In this document: one piece after another, positions 17,322 through 27,860 of the stretch
Layout of the letters: each line of letters begins with the position of its first letter
Position numbering within the stretch: position 1 is the first letter of the stretch
From: Flavobacterium restrictum
Lineage (GTDB): Bacteria > Bacteroidota > Bacteroidia > Flavobacteriales > Flavobacteriaceae
Length of the DNA stretch: 64,000 nt
Direction of reading: 5' to 3'
Assembly (NCBI RefSeq): GCF_007097245.1
Contig: NZ_VJZT01000004.1
Span: forward strand, 62,001 to 126,000
Translations under genes and position numbers: made by a program
Notes under the pieces: generated by a model
What the model saw: the letters and a program-made list of their open reading frames with translations, nothing else
Database searches by the model: none
Told to the model about the DNA's origin: nothing

Positions 17322-19073
17322 ATGTTTGATATTTCTGCATTAAAAGAATTGAAGCTTTCTGAACTTCAAGAAATAGCTAAAACAGCTAAAACCATAAAAT
17401 TTAACGGTGTAAAAAAAGAGACCTTGATTAGTCTTATTTTAGAACATCAAACCACAACAACTAGTTCGACTCCAGACACTAATAATGAGGTAAAGTCCGA
17501 CGATAATAAACCTAAAAGAGCCCGAATTGTTCCTGTAAAAAAAGCAAGTATTGCTAAAAACACACCTGCTGATTTATTTGCAAAAGAAGCAATTGAGTTA
17601 CCTGAAACTATTGTAAATCCTGAAATTGTCGTTGTTGAAAAACAGGAAACGGAAGTTGAAATTAAAAATATCCCCGAAAAGAAAGTAGGTAAAATTATAA
17701 AATTTAATAAATCAGCTTACGAGAAAAAGGTAGCCTTGCAAAAGGAAAAAGAAGCCAATAAAGAAGCCACTGTTGATGCCGAAATAGCGACTGAACTTGA
17801 TGCTACTCCAGCTACCGAAGTGCCAGAAAGTCCCGCACCTGCACCAGTAAAGAAAGTAAATCCCAACCAGCTGAACAAACAAAATCAGAATGGTGTAGGG
17901 AATCAAAATCCAAATTTTAAGAATAAAAAAAATAATTTTGCCGCCTCGGATTTTGAATTTGACGGTATAATAGAAAGTGAAGGCGTACTCGAAATGATGC
18001 CGGATGGCTATGGTTTCTTGCGTTCTTCGGATTATAATTATTTGGCTTCGCCAGATGATATTTATTTGTCGACCTCACAAATTAGATTGTTCGGACTCAA
18101 AACTGGTGATACCGTAAAAGGGGTGGTGCGACCTCCAAAAGAGGGAGAGAAATTTTTCCCGTTGGTACGCGTTTTAAAAATAAATGGTCACGATCCTCAA
18201 GTAGTTCGGGATCGGGTATCTTTTGAGCATTTAACACCCGTTTTTCCATCCGAAAAATTCAAATTAGCCGAAAAAGGAAGTTCCATTTCCACCCGAATTA
18301 TCGATTTGTTTTCGCCTATAGGCAAAGGACAGCGCGGTATGATTGTAGCCCAACCCAAAACGGGGAAAACCATGCTACTCAAAGAGATTGCTAATGCCAT
18401 TGCGGCCAATCATCCCGAGGTGTATTTGATTGTTTTGTTGATCGATGAGCGTCCAGAGGAAGTTACCGATATGCAACGAAGCGTGCGTGGAGAAGTAATT
18501 GCATCGACCTTTGATAGAGAACCGCAAGAACACGTAAAAATTGCCAATATTGTTCTCGAAAAAGCCAAGCGATTGGTCGAATGTGGGCATGATGTGGTCA
18601 TTCTTTTAGACTCGATTACCCGTTTAGCAAGAGCCTATAATACCGTTCAACCCGCTTCTGGGAAAGTATTGAGTGGTGGTGTTGATGCCAATGCGTTACA
18701 AAAACCAAAACGCTTTTTTGGAGCGGCACGTAATGTAGAAAATGGAGGTTCTTTAAGTATTATCGCCACTGCATTGACCGAAACAGGCTCTAAAATGGAC
18801 GAAGTAATCTTTGAAGAATTCAAAGGAACTGGAAATATGGAATTGCAATTGGATCGTAAAATTGCCAATAAACGTATTTTTCCAGCCATAGATTTAACCT
18901 CATCAAGCACCCGTAGAGATGATATGTTACTAGATAAACAAACCCTGCATCGCATGTGGATTATGCGAAAATACCTTTCGGATATGAATCCTATCGAAGC
19001 GATGGATTTTATAAACGATCGTTTCAAGAAAACTAGAAACAACGAAGAGTTTTTAATATCAATGAATGATTAA
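17322..19073 (+). CDS. rho: Transcription termination factor Rho, long Bacteroidota form
   Basis: A 583-residue hexameric RNA helicase ending transcription. The N-terminal Rho_N helical domain (1-42, [17 protein letters not shown]) is separated from the RNA-binding cold-shock domain by about 160 residues of disordered, lysine/proline/asparagine-rich sequence (about 45-205, ending [14 protein letters not shown]). The cold-shock domain begins [16 protein letters not shown]. The RecA-like ATPase has Walker A near 348 (PKTGKT), Walker [17 protein letters not shown] and the Q/R loops. E. coli Rho has 419 residues; the insertion explains the difference and is typical of this phylum. A long palindromic terminator follows. 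Confidence 0.96.
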   Translation: MFDISALKELKLSELQEIAKTAKTIKFNGVKKETLISLILEHQTTTTSSTPDTNNEVKSDDNKPKRARIVPVKKASIAKNTPADLFAKEAIELPETIVNPEIVVVEKQETEVEIKNIPEKKVGKIIKFNKSAYEKKVALQKEKEANKEATVDAEIATELDATPATEVPESPAPAPVKKVNPNQLNKQNQNGVGNQNPNFKNKKNNFAASDFEFDGIIESEGVLEMMPDGYGFLRSSDYNYLASPDDIYLSTSQIRLFGLKTGDTVKGVVRPPKEGEKFFPLVRVLKINGHDPQVVRDRVSFEHLTPVFPSEKFKLAEKGSSISTRIIDLFSPIGKGQRGMIVAQPKTGKTMLLKEIANAIAANHPEVYLIVLLIDERPEEVTDMQRSVRGEVIASTFDREPQEHVKIANIVLEKAKRLVECGHDVVILLDSITRLARAYNTVQPASGKVLSGGVDANALQKPKRFFGAARNVENGGSLSIIATALTETGSKMDEVIFEEFKGTGNMELQLDRKIANKRIFPAIDLTSSSTRRDDMLLDKQTLHRMWIMRKYLSDMNPIEAMDFINDRFKKTRNNEEFLISMND

Positions 19074-19085
19074 AAAAACCAGAAT

Positions 19086-19139
19086 ACTTTATAAAAAAAA
19101 GCGATTTTCAATAACTGAAAATCGCTTTTTTTATAAAGT
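19086..19139 (+). terminator. Very long palindromic terminator after rho
   Basis: Two arms of about 24-25 bases (19086-19110 and 19116-19139), one bulged A, loop ATAAC. The core is AGCGATTTTCA/TGAAAATCGCT with T-run. It works in both directions for rho and the convergent MFS gene. Confidence 0.9.
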
Positions 19140-19151
19140 TAATCTAGATTA

Positions 19152-20813
19152 TTAGTGACCACCACCAACTTCTATATCATGACCAATTCCTTGTTTTTGC
19201 AAAATAGCAATTACTTTCCAACCGTAAAAAGCAATAAAGGCAAAACACAATACAGGAATAAAATACGAAGTGTGAATACCAACAATATCAGCTAATTTTC
19301 CTTGAAGTGGAGGAATAATACCACCACCTAAAATCATCATTACCAAAAATGCAGATCCTTGAGAAGTATATTTTCCTAATCCTGCAATGGCTAATGAGAA
19401 AATACAAGGCCACATAATACTTAAGAATAATCCACCGCTCATAAATGCAAAAATAGCAATTGTTCCAGTAGTGAATAAACCAATTAGCATAGCAGTCATA
19501 CCCATAAAACCGAAAATCATTAACGTTCTTGACGGTTGGTCTTTTCCTAAAAAGAAACCAGCTACTTGGAATAATATCACAAATGCATAAGCATATAGTG
19601 GTGTTATATCTTGTCCCGAAATTGCATTAGCAGCCAAGACTACTCCAAAAGCTACATACGGGATTACAATCAATAAAATCTTTTTAAGTTGTGATGAAGG
19701 ATTGAAAACAGAAATGGCTCCAGCCCAACGACCAATCATTAAACTTCCCCAATACATGGACATGTATGGTGCTAATCCTGGGCCAATAATAGAACCAAAA
19801 TCAGGCGTTTTTAATAATTCCCCAAGATTACTACCTATAGTTACTTCGACACCCACATATGCGAAAAGGGCTAACATTCCTAAAACCAATTGTGGGTATT
19901 TCATAGCTCCCCAACCTTCTGGGTTTTTTTGTGCCGTTGTATTGGCAAACAATAATCCAATCACAACTACTAATAACGTAGAAATAGTTAATGACAATCC
20001 TAAATAATCTTTCTCTTTATTTTCGATAAAACGAGTGATAAATTCAGGATCTTCGTAACGAGAAAATATGTAAGCAAAAATAGCTACCAAAATTATAGTA
20101 ATTGTTATTAGGGTTTTCAAGGCTTTATTCGCAGTTTCGAATGAAGAATCACTTTTTCCAGAAGGTAATTTTTTGGAAAAATGAAATAATGCTGCCGCCA
20201 ATAAAAATAAACCACCAACAAACACATAAAGAATTCTCATGGAATCCAAAGAATCTGGTTTTTGAGCAAATTCTTCGATGCTAACGCCAGAGATTACGCC
20301 AAATAAAGCATAAGAAACCACGATTGGTCCTATTGTAGTTCCAAATGAATTCACGCCACCAGCAAGATTTAGTCTACTGGATGCGCTATGGGGTTCTCCT
20401 AATGATGCTGCAAAAGGCTGTGCCGAAGTTTGTTGCAACGAAAATCCTAAAGCAACTATAAACAAGGCACCAAGAATGAACAAGTAACTTCCTTGTGTTA
20501 CCGCTACTATCATTAATACGGCACCAAAAGTACTAATTGACAATCCGTATATAATTCCTTTTTTAAATCCCCAACCGTTCAATATGTCTTTTTTTGCAAT
20601 GCTGCTAAAAATAAAAAGAAGTATTGCACCTATATAATATGCGCCATAAAATGCAAAATCGATTAGTTGACTTTGAAATTGGTCTAGGCCAAATTTTGCT
20701 TTACAAAATGGGATAAAAACACCATTTGATGCTCCAATAAATCCCCAAAAGAAGAATACGGTAATTAATGTGTAAAGAGCCGAATTATTCGACTTAACTT
20801 GTTCTGAATTCAT
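19152..20813 (-). CDS. Sugar MFS transporter (FucP/NagP-like)
   Basis: A 553-residue major facilitator protein with the FucP-type opening [21 protein letters not shown] and about 12-14 membrane helices. It is longer than FucP (438) because of an extra segment near 220-270. FucP-like carriers are proton symporters for hexoses; in Bacteroidota several act on N-acetylglucosamine or glucose. Here it lies beside a LytTR regulator pair and the GlcNAc/chitin locus, so GlcNAc or a chito-sugar is the favoured substrate by context only. The first residues [11 protein letters not shown] are cytoplasmic. No signal peptide. Confidence 0.85.
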   Translation of the reverse strand: MNSEQVKSNNSALYTLITVFFFWGFIGASNGVFIPFCKAKFGLDQFQSQLIDFAFYGAYYIGAILLFIFSSIAKKDILNGWGFKKGIIYGLSISTFGAVLMIVAVTQGSYLFILGALFIVALGFSLQQTSAQPFAASLGEPHSASSRLNLAGGVNSFGTTIGPIVVSYALFGVISGVSIEEFAQKPDSLDSMRILYVFVGGLFLLAAALFHFSKKLPSGKSDSSFETANKALKTLITITIILVAIFAYIFSRYEDPEFITRFIENKEKDYLGLSLTISTLLVVVIGLLFANTTAQKNPEGWGAMKYPQLVLGMLALFAYVGVEVTIGSNLGELLKTPDFGSIIGPGLAPYMSMYWGSLMIGRWAGAISVFNPSSQLKKILLIVIPYVAFGVVLAANAISGQDITPLYAYAFVILFQVAGFFLGKDQPSRTLMIFGFMGMTAMLIGLFTTGTIAIFAFMSGGLFLSIMWPCIFSLAIAGLGKYTSQGSAFLVMMILGGGIIPPLQGKLADIVGIHTSYFIPVLCFAFIAFYGWKVIAILQKQGIGHDIEVGGGH

Positions 20814-21003
20814 AATTTTTTTTGGTTTTTTTTAATTAATTATTTCTTTTTTTGCTGCAAGACTGTAAATATATTTCTTAAGTAAACTAAAAAAAAATAT
20901 TTTGCTATAAAACTGTTAACTTTTATACAAACAGCACAATTTATCCAACAAAGGGCATTTTTGTTGCTATTTTGATTGTAATTTGGGGTATTTTACACAA
21001 AGA

Positions 21004-21711
21004 TTATTCTAGGATTTTGCTTTTTACTTCCTTGCTATAATTGCGACCAATGGGAATGGTATGGGATAAAATTTGAATTCGATTGCCTTCAATTGTTTTT
21101 ATTTTATCAACTGCAATGGTGTAGGATTTATGAATTCTCAAAAAACGATCTTGAGGCAACTCCTCGGTTAAGGAAGTGAGTGATTTGTGGGTAATATAGG
21201 TTTTGTCTGCAGTGATTATTTTTATGTATTCTTTCATTCCTTCTACAAAAAGAATTTCATCAATAGTTATTTTGACCATTTTTTTATCGACTTTAATAAA
21301 AATATGCGGTTCAATACGGTGGTTTTCAACTTTGATGTTGTTTTTTAAATTGAATTCGGAGGAGATTTTGGTGATACATTTTATAAATCGAGGTAGCGGA
21401 ATGGGTTTGACCAAATAATCTAAAACATCCAAATCATAACTTTCGGCGGCAAATTCTCTAAAAGCGGTGGTTATAATTATTTTGGCTTTATTATCCGTTT
21501 CAATGAGTTTAATTAGTTCGAAACCCGTCATTAATGGCATGTTAATGTCAAGAAAAATGGCATCGACAGTCGTGTTATTAATGAATTCCAAAGCTTCTAA
21601 CGAGTTGTAAAAAGTACCAATAATTTCAAAATCTGGAAAATTATTAAAATAATTGACCAAGACTTTTACTGCAAGCGGCTCATCATCAATCAATACGCAC
21701 TTAATCTTCAT
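21004..21711 (-). CDS. LytTR-family response regulator
   Basis: A 235-residue regulator. The receiver domain has DDEP at 9-12 and the phosphorylated aspartate 55 in IFLDINMPLMTG. A LytTR DNA-binding domain from about 135 to 233 contains IDEILFVEGMKEYIKI, LTEELPQDRFLRIHKSYTI and IPIGRNYSKEV. LytTR domains bind pairs of short direct repeats about two helical turns apart. The start overlaps the end of the sensor gene by 11 bases, so the two form one operon. A 21-bp-spaced direct repeat lies in the divergent region before susC, the likely target. Confidence 0.93.
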   Translation of the reverse strand: MKIKCVLIDDEPLAVKVLVNYFNNFPDFEIIGTFYNSLEALEFINNTTVDAIFLDINMPLMTGFELIKLIETDNKAKIIITTAFREFAAESYDLDVLDYLVKPIPLPRFIKCITKISSEFNLKNNIKVENHRIEPHIFIKVDKKMVKITIDEILFVEGMKEYIKIITADKTYITHKSLTSLTEELPQDRFLRIHKSYTIAVDKIKTIEGNRIQILSHTIPIGRNYSKEVKSKILE

Positions 21712-22744
21712 TTTGTATCGGTATTTGTAAACGAATAATGTAGTAATTGAACTTTATTTTGTGTTCTAGCGAATATTTATTTCTGAAAATTAATTTCAAC
21801 CGCTTTTTTGTATTGGTTAAACCAATTCCTTTTTTGGCATTTAGATTTTGTGAAATTACAAAATTATTTAGGATTTCAAAATGCAAAGTGGTATCGTCAA
21901 TAATTTTGCAATTGATTTTTATTTTGAGATTGTTGTTATTAATGCCCCCATGTTTGAACGCATTTTCTAGAAGTGAAATGAATAATAAGGGAGGAACTTT
22001 TACATCTTCCATATTCGATTCTAGATTTATGGTTACATCCACGTGCTCGAAACGGAGTTTTTCGATGGCAATATAATTTTGGATGTAATTGATTTCTTTT
22101 AGCAAAGGCACAAACTTTACGCCTTCAATATCGTACAAGACATATTCCATTAAGTGGGATAATTTTATTATTGCATCTGGCACTTTATCCGAGGATTCTA
22201 ATGAAAGTGCGTATAAATTATTCAAGGTATTAAAGAAAAAATGCGGTTGAATTTGTGTTTTTAAATACTTGAGTTTGATCTTGTATTGGTTTTCTCTCAA
22301 GGCTCGGTTGCGATCTCTTTCTTTGAGCCACGTTAGGGTTAAATAAATCGAGGATGCCATAGCGAGTACGTACAATTCGCCAATGCAAACGGCAATAACA
22401 TGATTGGTTTCAAAGGGTTGGTAATCTCTATTGGCTTCGGGCCAAATGTTTTTGGAAATGATAAAATAGGTGAGTCCCGTTTTCAAAATATAAATGACTC
22501 CAAGGCTAATCAATAACGAAAACGAATACTTGTAATATTTAGATTGTAATACATACCGAGGTACCAGTATAAAAAGGTTGAAATAAACCAGCGGAATATG
22601 CAACGCAAATTCAATTAAATTCGATTTAAACGAATAGTTGTAATCATTGAAATACGCACCCCAACGCAAAAAATTTAATAAAAAATAAATTCCCCAAAAC
22701 CAAAAATGGTTTTTAAGTTTAATATCAAATTTCATTTCTTTCAT
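21701..22744 (-). CDS. LytS-type sensor histidine kinase
   Basis: A 347-residue kinase. The first 140 residues hold four membrane helices with no recognisable sensor domain. The cytoplasmic part begins with the His_kinase motif LKTQIQPHFFFNTLNNLYAL (histidine 168). It continues with the ATPase part PPLLFISLLENAFKHGG and a G-box-like GIGLTNTKKRL. It is first in the operon with the LytTR regulator. Such membrane-embedded sensors control polysaccharide loci in Flavobacteriia; the ligand could be a chito-oligosaccharide signal relayed from the periplasm, but that is inference. Divergent from susC. Confidence 0.9.
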   Translation of the reverse strand: MKEMKFDIKLKNHFWFWGIYFLLNFLRWGAYFNDYNYSFKSNLIEFALHIPLVYFNLFILVPRYVLQSKYYKYSFSLLISLGVIYILKTGLTYFIISKNIWPEANRDYQPFETNHVIAVCIGELYVLAMASSIYLTLTWLKERDRNRALRENQYKIKLKYLKTQIQPHFFFNTLNNLYALSLESSDKVPDAIIKLSHLMEYVLYDIEGVKFVPLLKEINYIQNYIAIEKLRFEHVDVTINLESNMEDVKVPPLLFISLLENAFKHGGINNNNLKIKINCKIIDDTTLHFEILNNFVISQNLNAKKGIGLTNTKKRLKLIFRNKYSLEHKIKFNYYIIRLQIPIQNED

Positions 22745-22939
22745 TTTCTAGACTACTTTTTTGAGGATATACTATTTTGTTATTCTAAAAATTAGGGCTT
22801 TATAAACAGGATGCAACTTTAAACAATTTATCAGTAAAAAACACTTTTTTTTGAATAAAATTTCATAAAAAGCTTTAAACGCTTTAAAATAAAATCAAGA
22901 AAACGTTTTCGTAAAACGTATTATTGAACGTATTGTGTC

Positions 22940-22971
22940 GTTGGTTTAAAAAAAAGAACTGTTGGTTTAAA
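22940..22971 (+). promoter_or_regulatory. LytTR-type direct-repeat site before susC 1
   Basis: GTTGGTTTAAA occurs twice exactly, at 22940-22950 and 22961-22971, start to start 21 bp. This is the geometry bound by LytTR regulators. It ends about 28 bp before a -7-like TACATTTA (22999-23006), the position of an activator. Confidence 0.65.
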
Positions 22972-23034
22972 TAATTTTTTTACCACTTGCTATCCTTATA
23001 CATTTACACCATAACTAACAAAAAACATTTCAAT

Positions 23035-26000
23035 ATGAAACAAATTTTCTTAATCGCAATGATTATTTTTACTACGCAAGTTTCCTTTGCGCAAGTAAAA
23101 ACCGTCAAAGGAGTTGTAACCGATGCAATTGGTGCGCCCTTACCATCGGCCAATGTTCAAGTAAAAGGAGAGTCAAACGGTACCACAACCGATTTTGACG
23201 GGGCTTTTACCATTCAAGTAAGTGAAGGCAAAACCCTTGAAGTATCTTATTTAGGTTACGAAACCAAAAGTGTAGTTGTAGGCGATGCCAATACCATCAA
23301 AGTACAACTTAAGGAATCTGCATCGACTGCATTGACCGAAGTCGTAGTAACATCGCTTGGAATCAAGAAAACCAGAAAATCATTGACTTATGCCGCTCAA
23401 GAACTGAAAGGCGAGGAATTGATTCGAGTAAAAGATGCCAACATTATCAACACCATTGCGGGCAAAATTGCGGGTGTAGCCGTTACCAAAAGTGCAGGGG
23501 GAACGGGTGGTTCGACTAAAGTGGTTATTCGCGGGAACTCCTCGGTGAGTAACAACCAACCACTTTATGTAATTGATGGTATTCCGTTGTTTAACGGAAC
23601 TTCGGGGCAACCTAACAATGCGTTTGGCGATACCGCTGGGGGAAATAGAGATGGTGGCGATGTTGTTTCACTCATTAATCCAGATGATTATGAGGGAATG
23701 ACGGTTCTTAAAGGTGCTGCAGCATCTGTATTATATGGTTCTCAAGGTGCAAATGGAGTTATTTTACTTTCTTCGAAAAAAGCTAGAGAAGGAAAATCAA
23801 ACTTAAAAGCATCCTCGGTGACCACATTCGAAACGGCAGCTTATTTGCCAAAATTCCAAAATGAATATGTAGCAGTTGCTGGCGGCGAAGAAACTTGGGG
23901 TGCCAAAGGAGCTTCGAATGATCATGTAAAAGATTTTTTTGATACAGGAAATACACAAATCACTTCCTTGGCATTCTCATCGGCATCAGCTATTGCTTCG
24001 ACTACTTTATCGTATGCCAATACTTCTGGTTCTGGAATTATCCCGGGCAATAGCATCAAGAAAAATAATTTTGGTATTCGACAAACGGCTAAATTTTTTG
24101 ATGATAAATTAAACGTAGCTGCCAATGCAAATTATACCACTCAAACCATCAATAACAAACCCGTTAACGGATTGTATTTTAATCCTTTGACAGGTGTTTA
24201 CTTGATGCCAAGAGGAAATGATTTTAACCAATATAAGGACAATTTCGAAGTTTTTGACCCAACTAGAAACATGATGGTGCAAAACTGGATGACCAATAGA
24301 GACATTCTTCAAAATCCTTTTTGGGGCATTAATAGAAATAAATCAGAGGATACGAATCAGTTTTTTAATGGTTCAATTGCTTTAGATTACAAAGTAAATA
24401 GCTGGTTAACTCTTGCTTCAAGATACAGCTACAACCGCGTTGAAAGTGGTTTTGACAAAAAAATCTACGCCACCACACAAGGAACATTATCTCACACAAA
24501 CGGGAGGTATATAAACGTGAATACGTTAAGCACCCAACGGTATGGCGATTTTATTGCTACTATTAATACGCAATTCAATCAAGATTTTAGTTTCAATGCT
24601 AATGTGGGAACGAGCATTACCAATACATTGGGCAACCAACGCACGACGCTTGATTCAGGAATTGGAGGAGGATTGCAAATTGCAAACTGGTTTACGCTAG
24701 GAAACTTTGTGAACAATGCTGGAAATATACAAACTACGGATTCCGCCAAAGAAGTGCAATCTGTTTTTGCCGCCACTACCTTTGGTTACAAGGACAGATT
24801 ATTCTTGGATGTTGCCGCTAGAAACGATTGGTCTTCTACATTGGTAAATACTAAAAACGCTGGTTTCTTTTATCCATCAGTAGGTTTAACGGCTATTATT
24901 AGCGAAATGACAACTTTGCCAGAATTTATTAATTACGGAAAAGTTCGAGCTACTTATGCCCAAGTAGGGAACGATATATTTTCTTTTGTAACCGTTCCAG
25001 CATACGGATTTACAGCCGAAGGGAATAAACCACCCGTAGCTGCACCAAGACCTGGATCGTCATTGCGACCAGAATTAAAATCAGAGGTTGAGATTGGTAC
25101 CGAATGGAAAATGTTCAACAACCGATTGGGATTTGAATTGTCCTATTACAATTCAGAAACGAAACATCAATATTTACAAATTTTGGCTCCTTTGACCAAT
25201 CCACTTGGCGTGAAGTATTATGGAATCAATGCGGGAAGCATCAAAAATGTAGGTTTTGAAGCTGTTGTGACTGGGAAAATTATAAAATCAGATAAATTCT
25301 CATGGGACGCCACAGTAAACTATTCTAAAAATAAAAATACAGTACAAGAAATTCCAACGGATTTAGGAGGAAAAGTAATTTTGACCGAAGCAGGAGTGAA
25401 TAACTACCGTTATGTTTTAGAACAAGGAAAACCTTTTGGAGTTATCGAAGGCGTAAATATCAAGAAAGATGCGCAAGGTAGAGTATTGCTAAATGCAGAT
25501 GGAACAATTCAAAAAACAGGTTTTGAAGAAGTAGGAAATGCCAATCCTGATTTTATGTTAGGATTTTCAAACACCTTTAAATTGGGTTCTTTCTTTGCCA
25601 ATGTGCTTATTGATGCCCGTTTTGGTGGAGATGTAATGAGTTTAACCGAAGCCGTAAATGACGAATTTGGCGTATCAAAAGCAACTGGCGATGCTAGAAA
25701 CGCTGGTGGTGTAGCCATCAATGCCGTATATCCTAATGGAACCGCATATTCTGGAAAATACCCAGCCGAAAGTTATTACAAACAAACCGGTGGTAGAGCT
25801 GGAGCAACAGGCGAATATGTGTACAGTGCAACCAATGTAAGCTTGAGAGAAATTGCTGTAGGCTATACTTTTAGTACCAAAAAACTACCTTTTATTCAAG
25901 CAGCAAGCTTGTCATTAATCGCTAGAAATTTAGGTTTTATTTACAAAGACGCTCCGTTTGATCCTAATATTTCATTGAGTACAGGCGAAGGTTTACAAGG

Positions 26001-26064
26001 TATTGATGTCTACGGAATGCCATCTACAAGAAGTATCGGTCTAAATTTAAACGTAACTTTCTAA
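23035..26064 (+). CDS. SusC/RagA TonB-dependent outer-membrane transporter 1
   Basis: A 1009-residue outer-membrane channel that imports oligosaccharides with its SusD lid. Signal peptide [20 protein letters not shown] is followed by a carboxypeptidase-regulatory-like domain ([22 protein letters not shown]). Then come the SusC signature [19 protein letters not shown], the plug ([20 protein letters not shown]) and the 22-strand barrel to the C-terminal LNVTF. The frame opens earlier at 22987, but the signal peptide begins at 23035. susD follows after 10 bp. With NagB and GH20 downstream, chito-oligosaccharides or GlcNAc-containing glycans are the probable cargo. Confidence 0.93.
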   Translation: MKQIFLIAMIIFTTQVSFAQVKTVKGVVTDAIGAPLPSANVQVKGESNGTTTDFDGAFTIQVSEGKTLEVSYLGYETKSVVVGDANTIKVQLKESASTALTEVVVTSLGIKKTRKSLTYAAQELKGEELIRVKDANIINTIAGKIAGVAVTKSAGGTGGSTKVVIRGNSSVSNNQPLYVIDGIPLFNGTSGQPNNAFGDTAGGNRDGGDVVSLINPDDYEGMTVLKGAAASVLYGSQGANGVILLSSKKAREGKSNLKASSVTTFETAAYLPKFQNEYVAVAGGEETWGAKGASNDHVKDFFDTGNTQITSLAFSSASAIASTTLSYANTSGSGIIPGNSIKKNNFGIRQTAKFFDDKLNVAANANYTTQTINNKPVNGLYFNPLTGVYLMPRGNDFNQYKDNFEVFDPTRNMMVQNWMTNRDILQNPFWGINRNKSEDTNQFFNGSIALDYKVNSWLTLASRYSYNRVESGFDKKIYATTQGTLSHTNGRYINVNTLSTQRYGDFIATINTQFNQDFSFNANVGTSITNTLGNQRTTLDSGIGGGLQIANWFTLGNFVNNAGNIQTTDSAKEVQSVFAATTFGYKDRLFLDVAARNDWSSTLVNTKNAGFFYPSVGLTAIISEMTTLPEFINYGKVRATYAQVGNDIFSFVTVPAYGFTAEGNKPPVAAPRPGSSLRPELKSEVEIGTEWKMFNNRLGFELSYYNSETKHQYLQILAPLTNPLGVKYYGINAGSIKNVGFEAVVTGKIIKSDKFSWDATVNYSKNKNTVQEIPTDLGGKVILTEAGVNNYRYVLEQGKPFGVIEGVNIKKDAQGRVLLNADGTIQKTGFEEVGNANPDFMLGFSNTFKLGSFFANVLIDARFGGDVMSLTEAVNDEFGVSKATGDARNAGGVAINAVYPNGTAYSGKYPAESYYKQTGGRAGATGEYVYSATNVSLREIAVGYTFSTKKLPFIQAASLSLIARNLGFIYKDAPFDPNISLSTGEGLQGIDVYGMPSTRSIGLNLNVTF

Positions 26065-26074
26065 TCAAAAAATC

Positions 26075-27655
26075 ATGAAATTAAATACTATAAAAAGAAC
26101 AGCAATTTGTGTTTCCTTACTCGCCGCAGTAAGCTGTACAAGCAATTTTGAAGACATAAATACCAACCCAAATGGTATTACTCCTGAACTATACGAACAA
26201 GATTTTAACCACATCAAAGGGTCGTTTGCTCCCATGTTCAACAACATTCTGGTACTCACTCCCGAATGGAAATACCAAGTACAACAAGGTTTGCAAGGTG
26301 ATATTTGGTCTGGATATATGGCCACTGGAACCGCTTTTAGAGGCGGTACTAACAATACCACTTATGATTTAGTCGATGGTTGGAATGGTTTTGCGTGGGG
26401 TGCAGCTTATGGCGATGTTATGTTTAACGCCTACAATGTGGAGCAAAAAGCCAAAGGAAAATACGATCAGTTTTATGCCTTGTCTTTGATTCTAAAAGTC
26501 GAAGGAATGCACCGTGTAACCGATACTTATGGGCCAATTGTGTATTCTAAATTTGGAACTACAGATGCAACAATTCCGTACGATTCACAAGACGAAGTCT
26601 ACAATCAAATGTTCAAAGAATTGGATTTGGCTGTAGCCGAATTAACCAAAAGAGTCGATGCCAACGAAACCTCCACATTTGTAACAACCGACCTTTCGGC
26701 ATACAAAGGCGATTATAAGCAATGGGTAAAATTTGCTAATTCCTTGCGTTTGCGTCTAGCAATGCGTATCGTGAAAAAAAATCCAACGTTAGCCAAAACA
26801 GAAGCAGAGAAAGCAATAGCACAAAAATTTGGCGTCATGACGACCAACAATGATATTTTCAAAGTCGTGTCGCCTACTTACACCAATCCCATTGCTACCA
26901 TCAGCAATGCTTGGGGCGATGTGCGCATGTCTGCTGATATGGAATCCATTATGGGTGGCTATGCGGATCCTAGATTAGCCGTTTTCTTTAGTCCATCGGT
27001 TCAATTTCCGGGACAATATAAAGGAGTGCGTACTGGAATCGAAATCGCTGCCAAAGCGGATCACGTTGATTTTTCGGGAATTGGAGCTATTGTTAATTCT
27101 AAAGAAATTGTCCTTATGAACACTGCCGAAGTCTATCTTTTGAGAGCCGAAGGAGCTTTGAGAGGCTGGAATATGGGCGGCACCGCTCAAAGTTTATACG
27201 AGTTAGGAATTACAACTTCCTTTGCGCAACACGGCGTTTCGGGCGTAGCAACCTACATTACGGATAATGTAAAAACAGCCAAAGCCTACGTAGATCCTAA
27301 TTTCCCTGCCAATAATGGTGCTGCAGTCAACAATGTTACCGTAGCTTGGGATGCCGCTGCCGCAAATGAAGTAAAATTGCAAAAAATCATTACTCAAAAA
27401 TGGATTGCTGGTTTCCCAGAAGGACAAGAAGCCTGGTCAGAATACAGACGAACAGGTTATCCTAAATTGTTTCTAGTACTTAAAAACACCAGTGGCGGAA
27501 AAATCGATTCTAATTTAGGCGTTCGAAGAGTCAATTTTGTACAATCCGAAAAAGACGGTAATCCCGGTGGTGTTGCCACAGGAGTTACTAAACTAGGAGG
27601 TGCGGACACCGGAGGAACGAGACTTTGGTGGGATACTACTGGAGCTAATTTCTAA
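26075..27655 (+). CDS. SusD/RagB-like surface glycan-binding lipoprotein 1
   Basis: A 526-residue SusD-like protein (the SusD-like_2 type) forming the outer lid of the SusC channel. Lipobox LLAAVSC puts the lipidated cysteine at about 21, followed by TSNFEDINTNPNG, a common opening of this subfamily. Later SusD features are LSLILKVEGMHRVTDTYGPI (TPR helix), NTAEVYLLRAEGALRGWNM and the C-terminal EGQEAWSEYRRTGYPKL. It starts 10 bp after susC, so co-transcribed. Repeat copy D follows in the gap before nagB. Confidence 0.92.
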   Translation: MKLNTIKRTAICVSLLAAVSCTSNFEDINTNPNGITPELYEQDFNHIKGSFAPMFNNILVLTPEWKYQVQQGLQGDIWSGYMATGTAFRGGTNNTTYDLVDGWNGFAWGAAYGDVMFNAYNVEQKAKGKYDQFYALSLILKVEGMHRVTDTYGPIVYSKFGTTDATIPYDSQDEVYNQMFKELDLAVAELTKRVDANETSTFVTTDLSAYKGDYKQWVKFANSLRLRLAMRIVKKNPTLAKTEAEKAIAQKFGVMTTNNDIFKVVSPTYTNPIATISNAWGDVRMSADMESIMGGYADPRLAVFFSPSVQFPGQYKGVRTGIEIAAKADHVDFSGIGAIVNSKEIVLMNTAEVYLLRAEGALRGWNMGGTAQSLYELGITTSFAQHGVSGVATYITDNVKTAKAYVDPNFPANNGAAVNNVTVAWDAAAANEVKLQKIITQKWIAGFPEGQEAWSEYRRTGYPKLFLVLKNTSGGKIDSNLGVRRVNFVQSEKDGNPGGVATGVTKLGGADTGGTRLWWDTTGANF

Positions 27656-27678
27656 TAAAAGAAAGTGTTAGAAAATTA

Positions 27679-27815
27679 AAAAGGTATAAGTAATAGGGCG
27701 TTCACTTTTAAAGCAATTGTAAATAAAAAAAAGAACATAAACCACTGATTGTGTTACTATTGCTTATTTTGACTTTACGACATTTAAACTTTCGACTTAC
27801 TTGCTTATACCTTTT
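27679..27815. repeat. Element with inverted ends containing repeat copy D
   Basis: AAAAGGTATAAG (27679-27690) is inversely repeated as CTTATACCTTTT (27804-27815). Inside, 27756-27803 matches the right half of the 115-bp dispersed repeat (GACTTTACGACATTTAAACTTTCGACTTACTT). The left half is unrelated. It lies between susD and nagB. Confidence 0.7.
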
Positions 27816-27860
27816 TTAAAAAATGCATACCTTTATAAATAAGTATTAAAACAAAATAAA

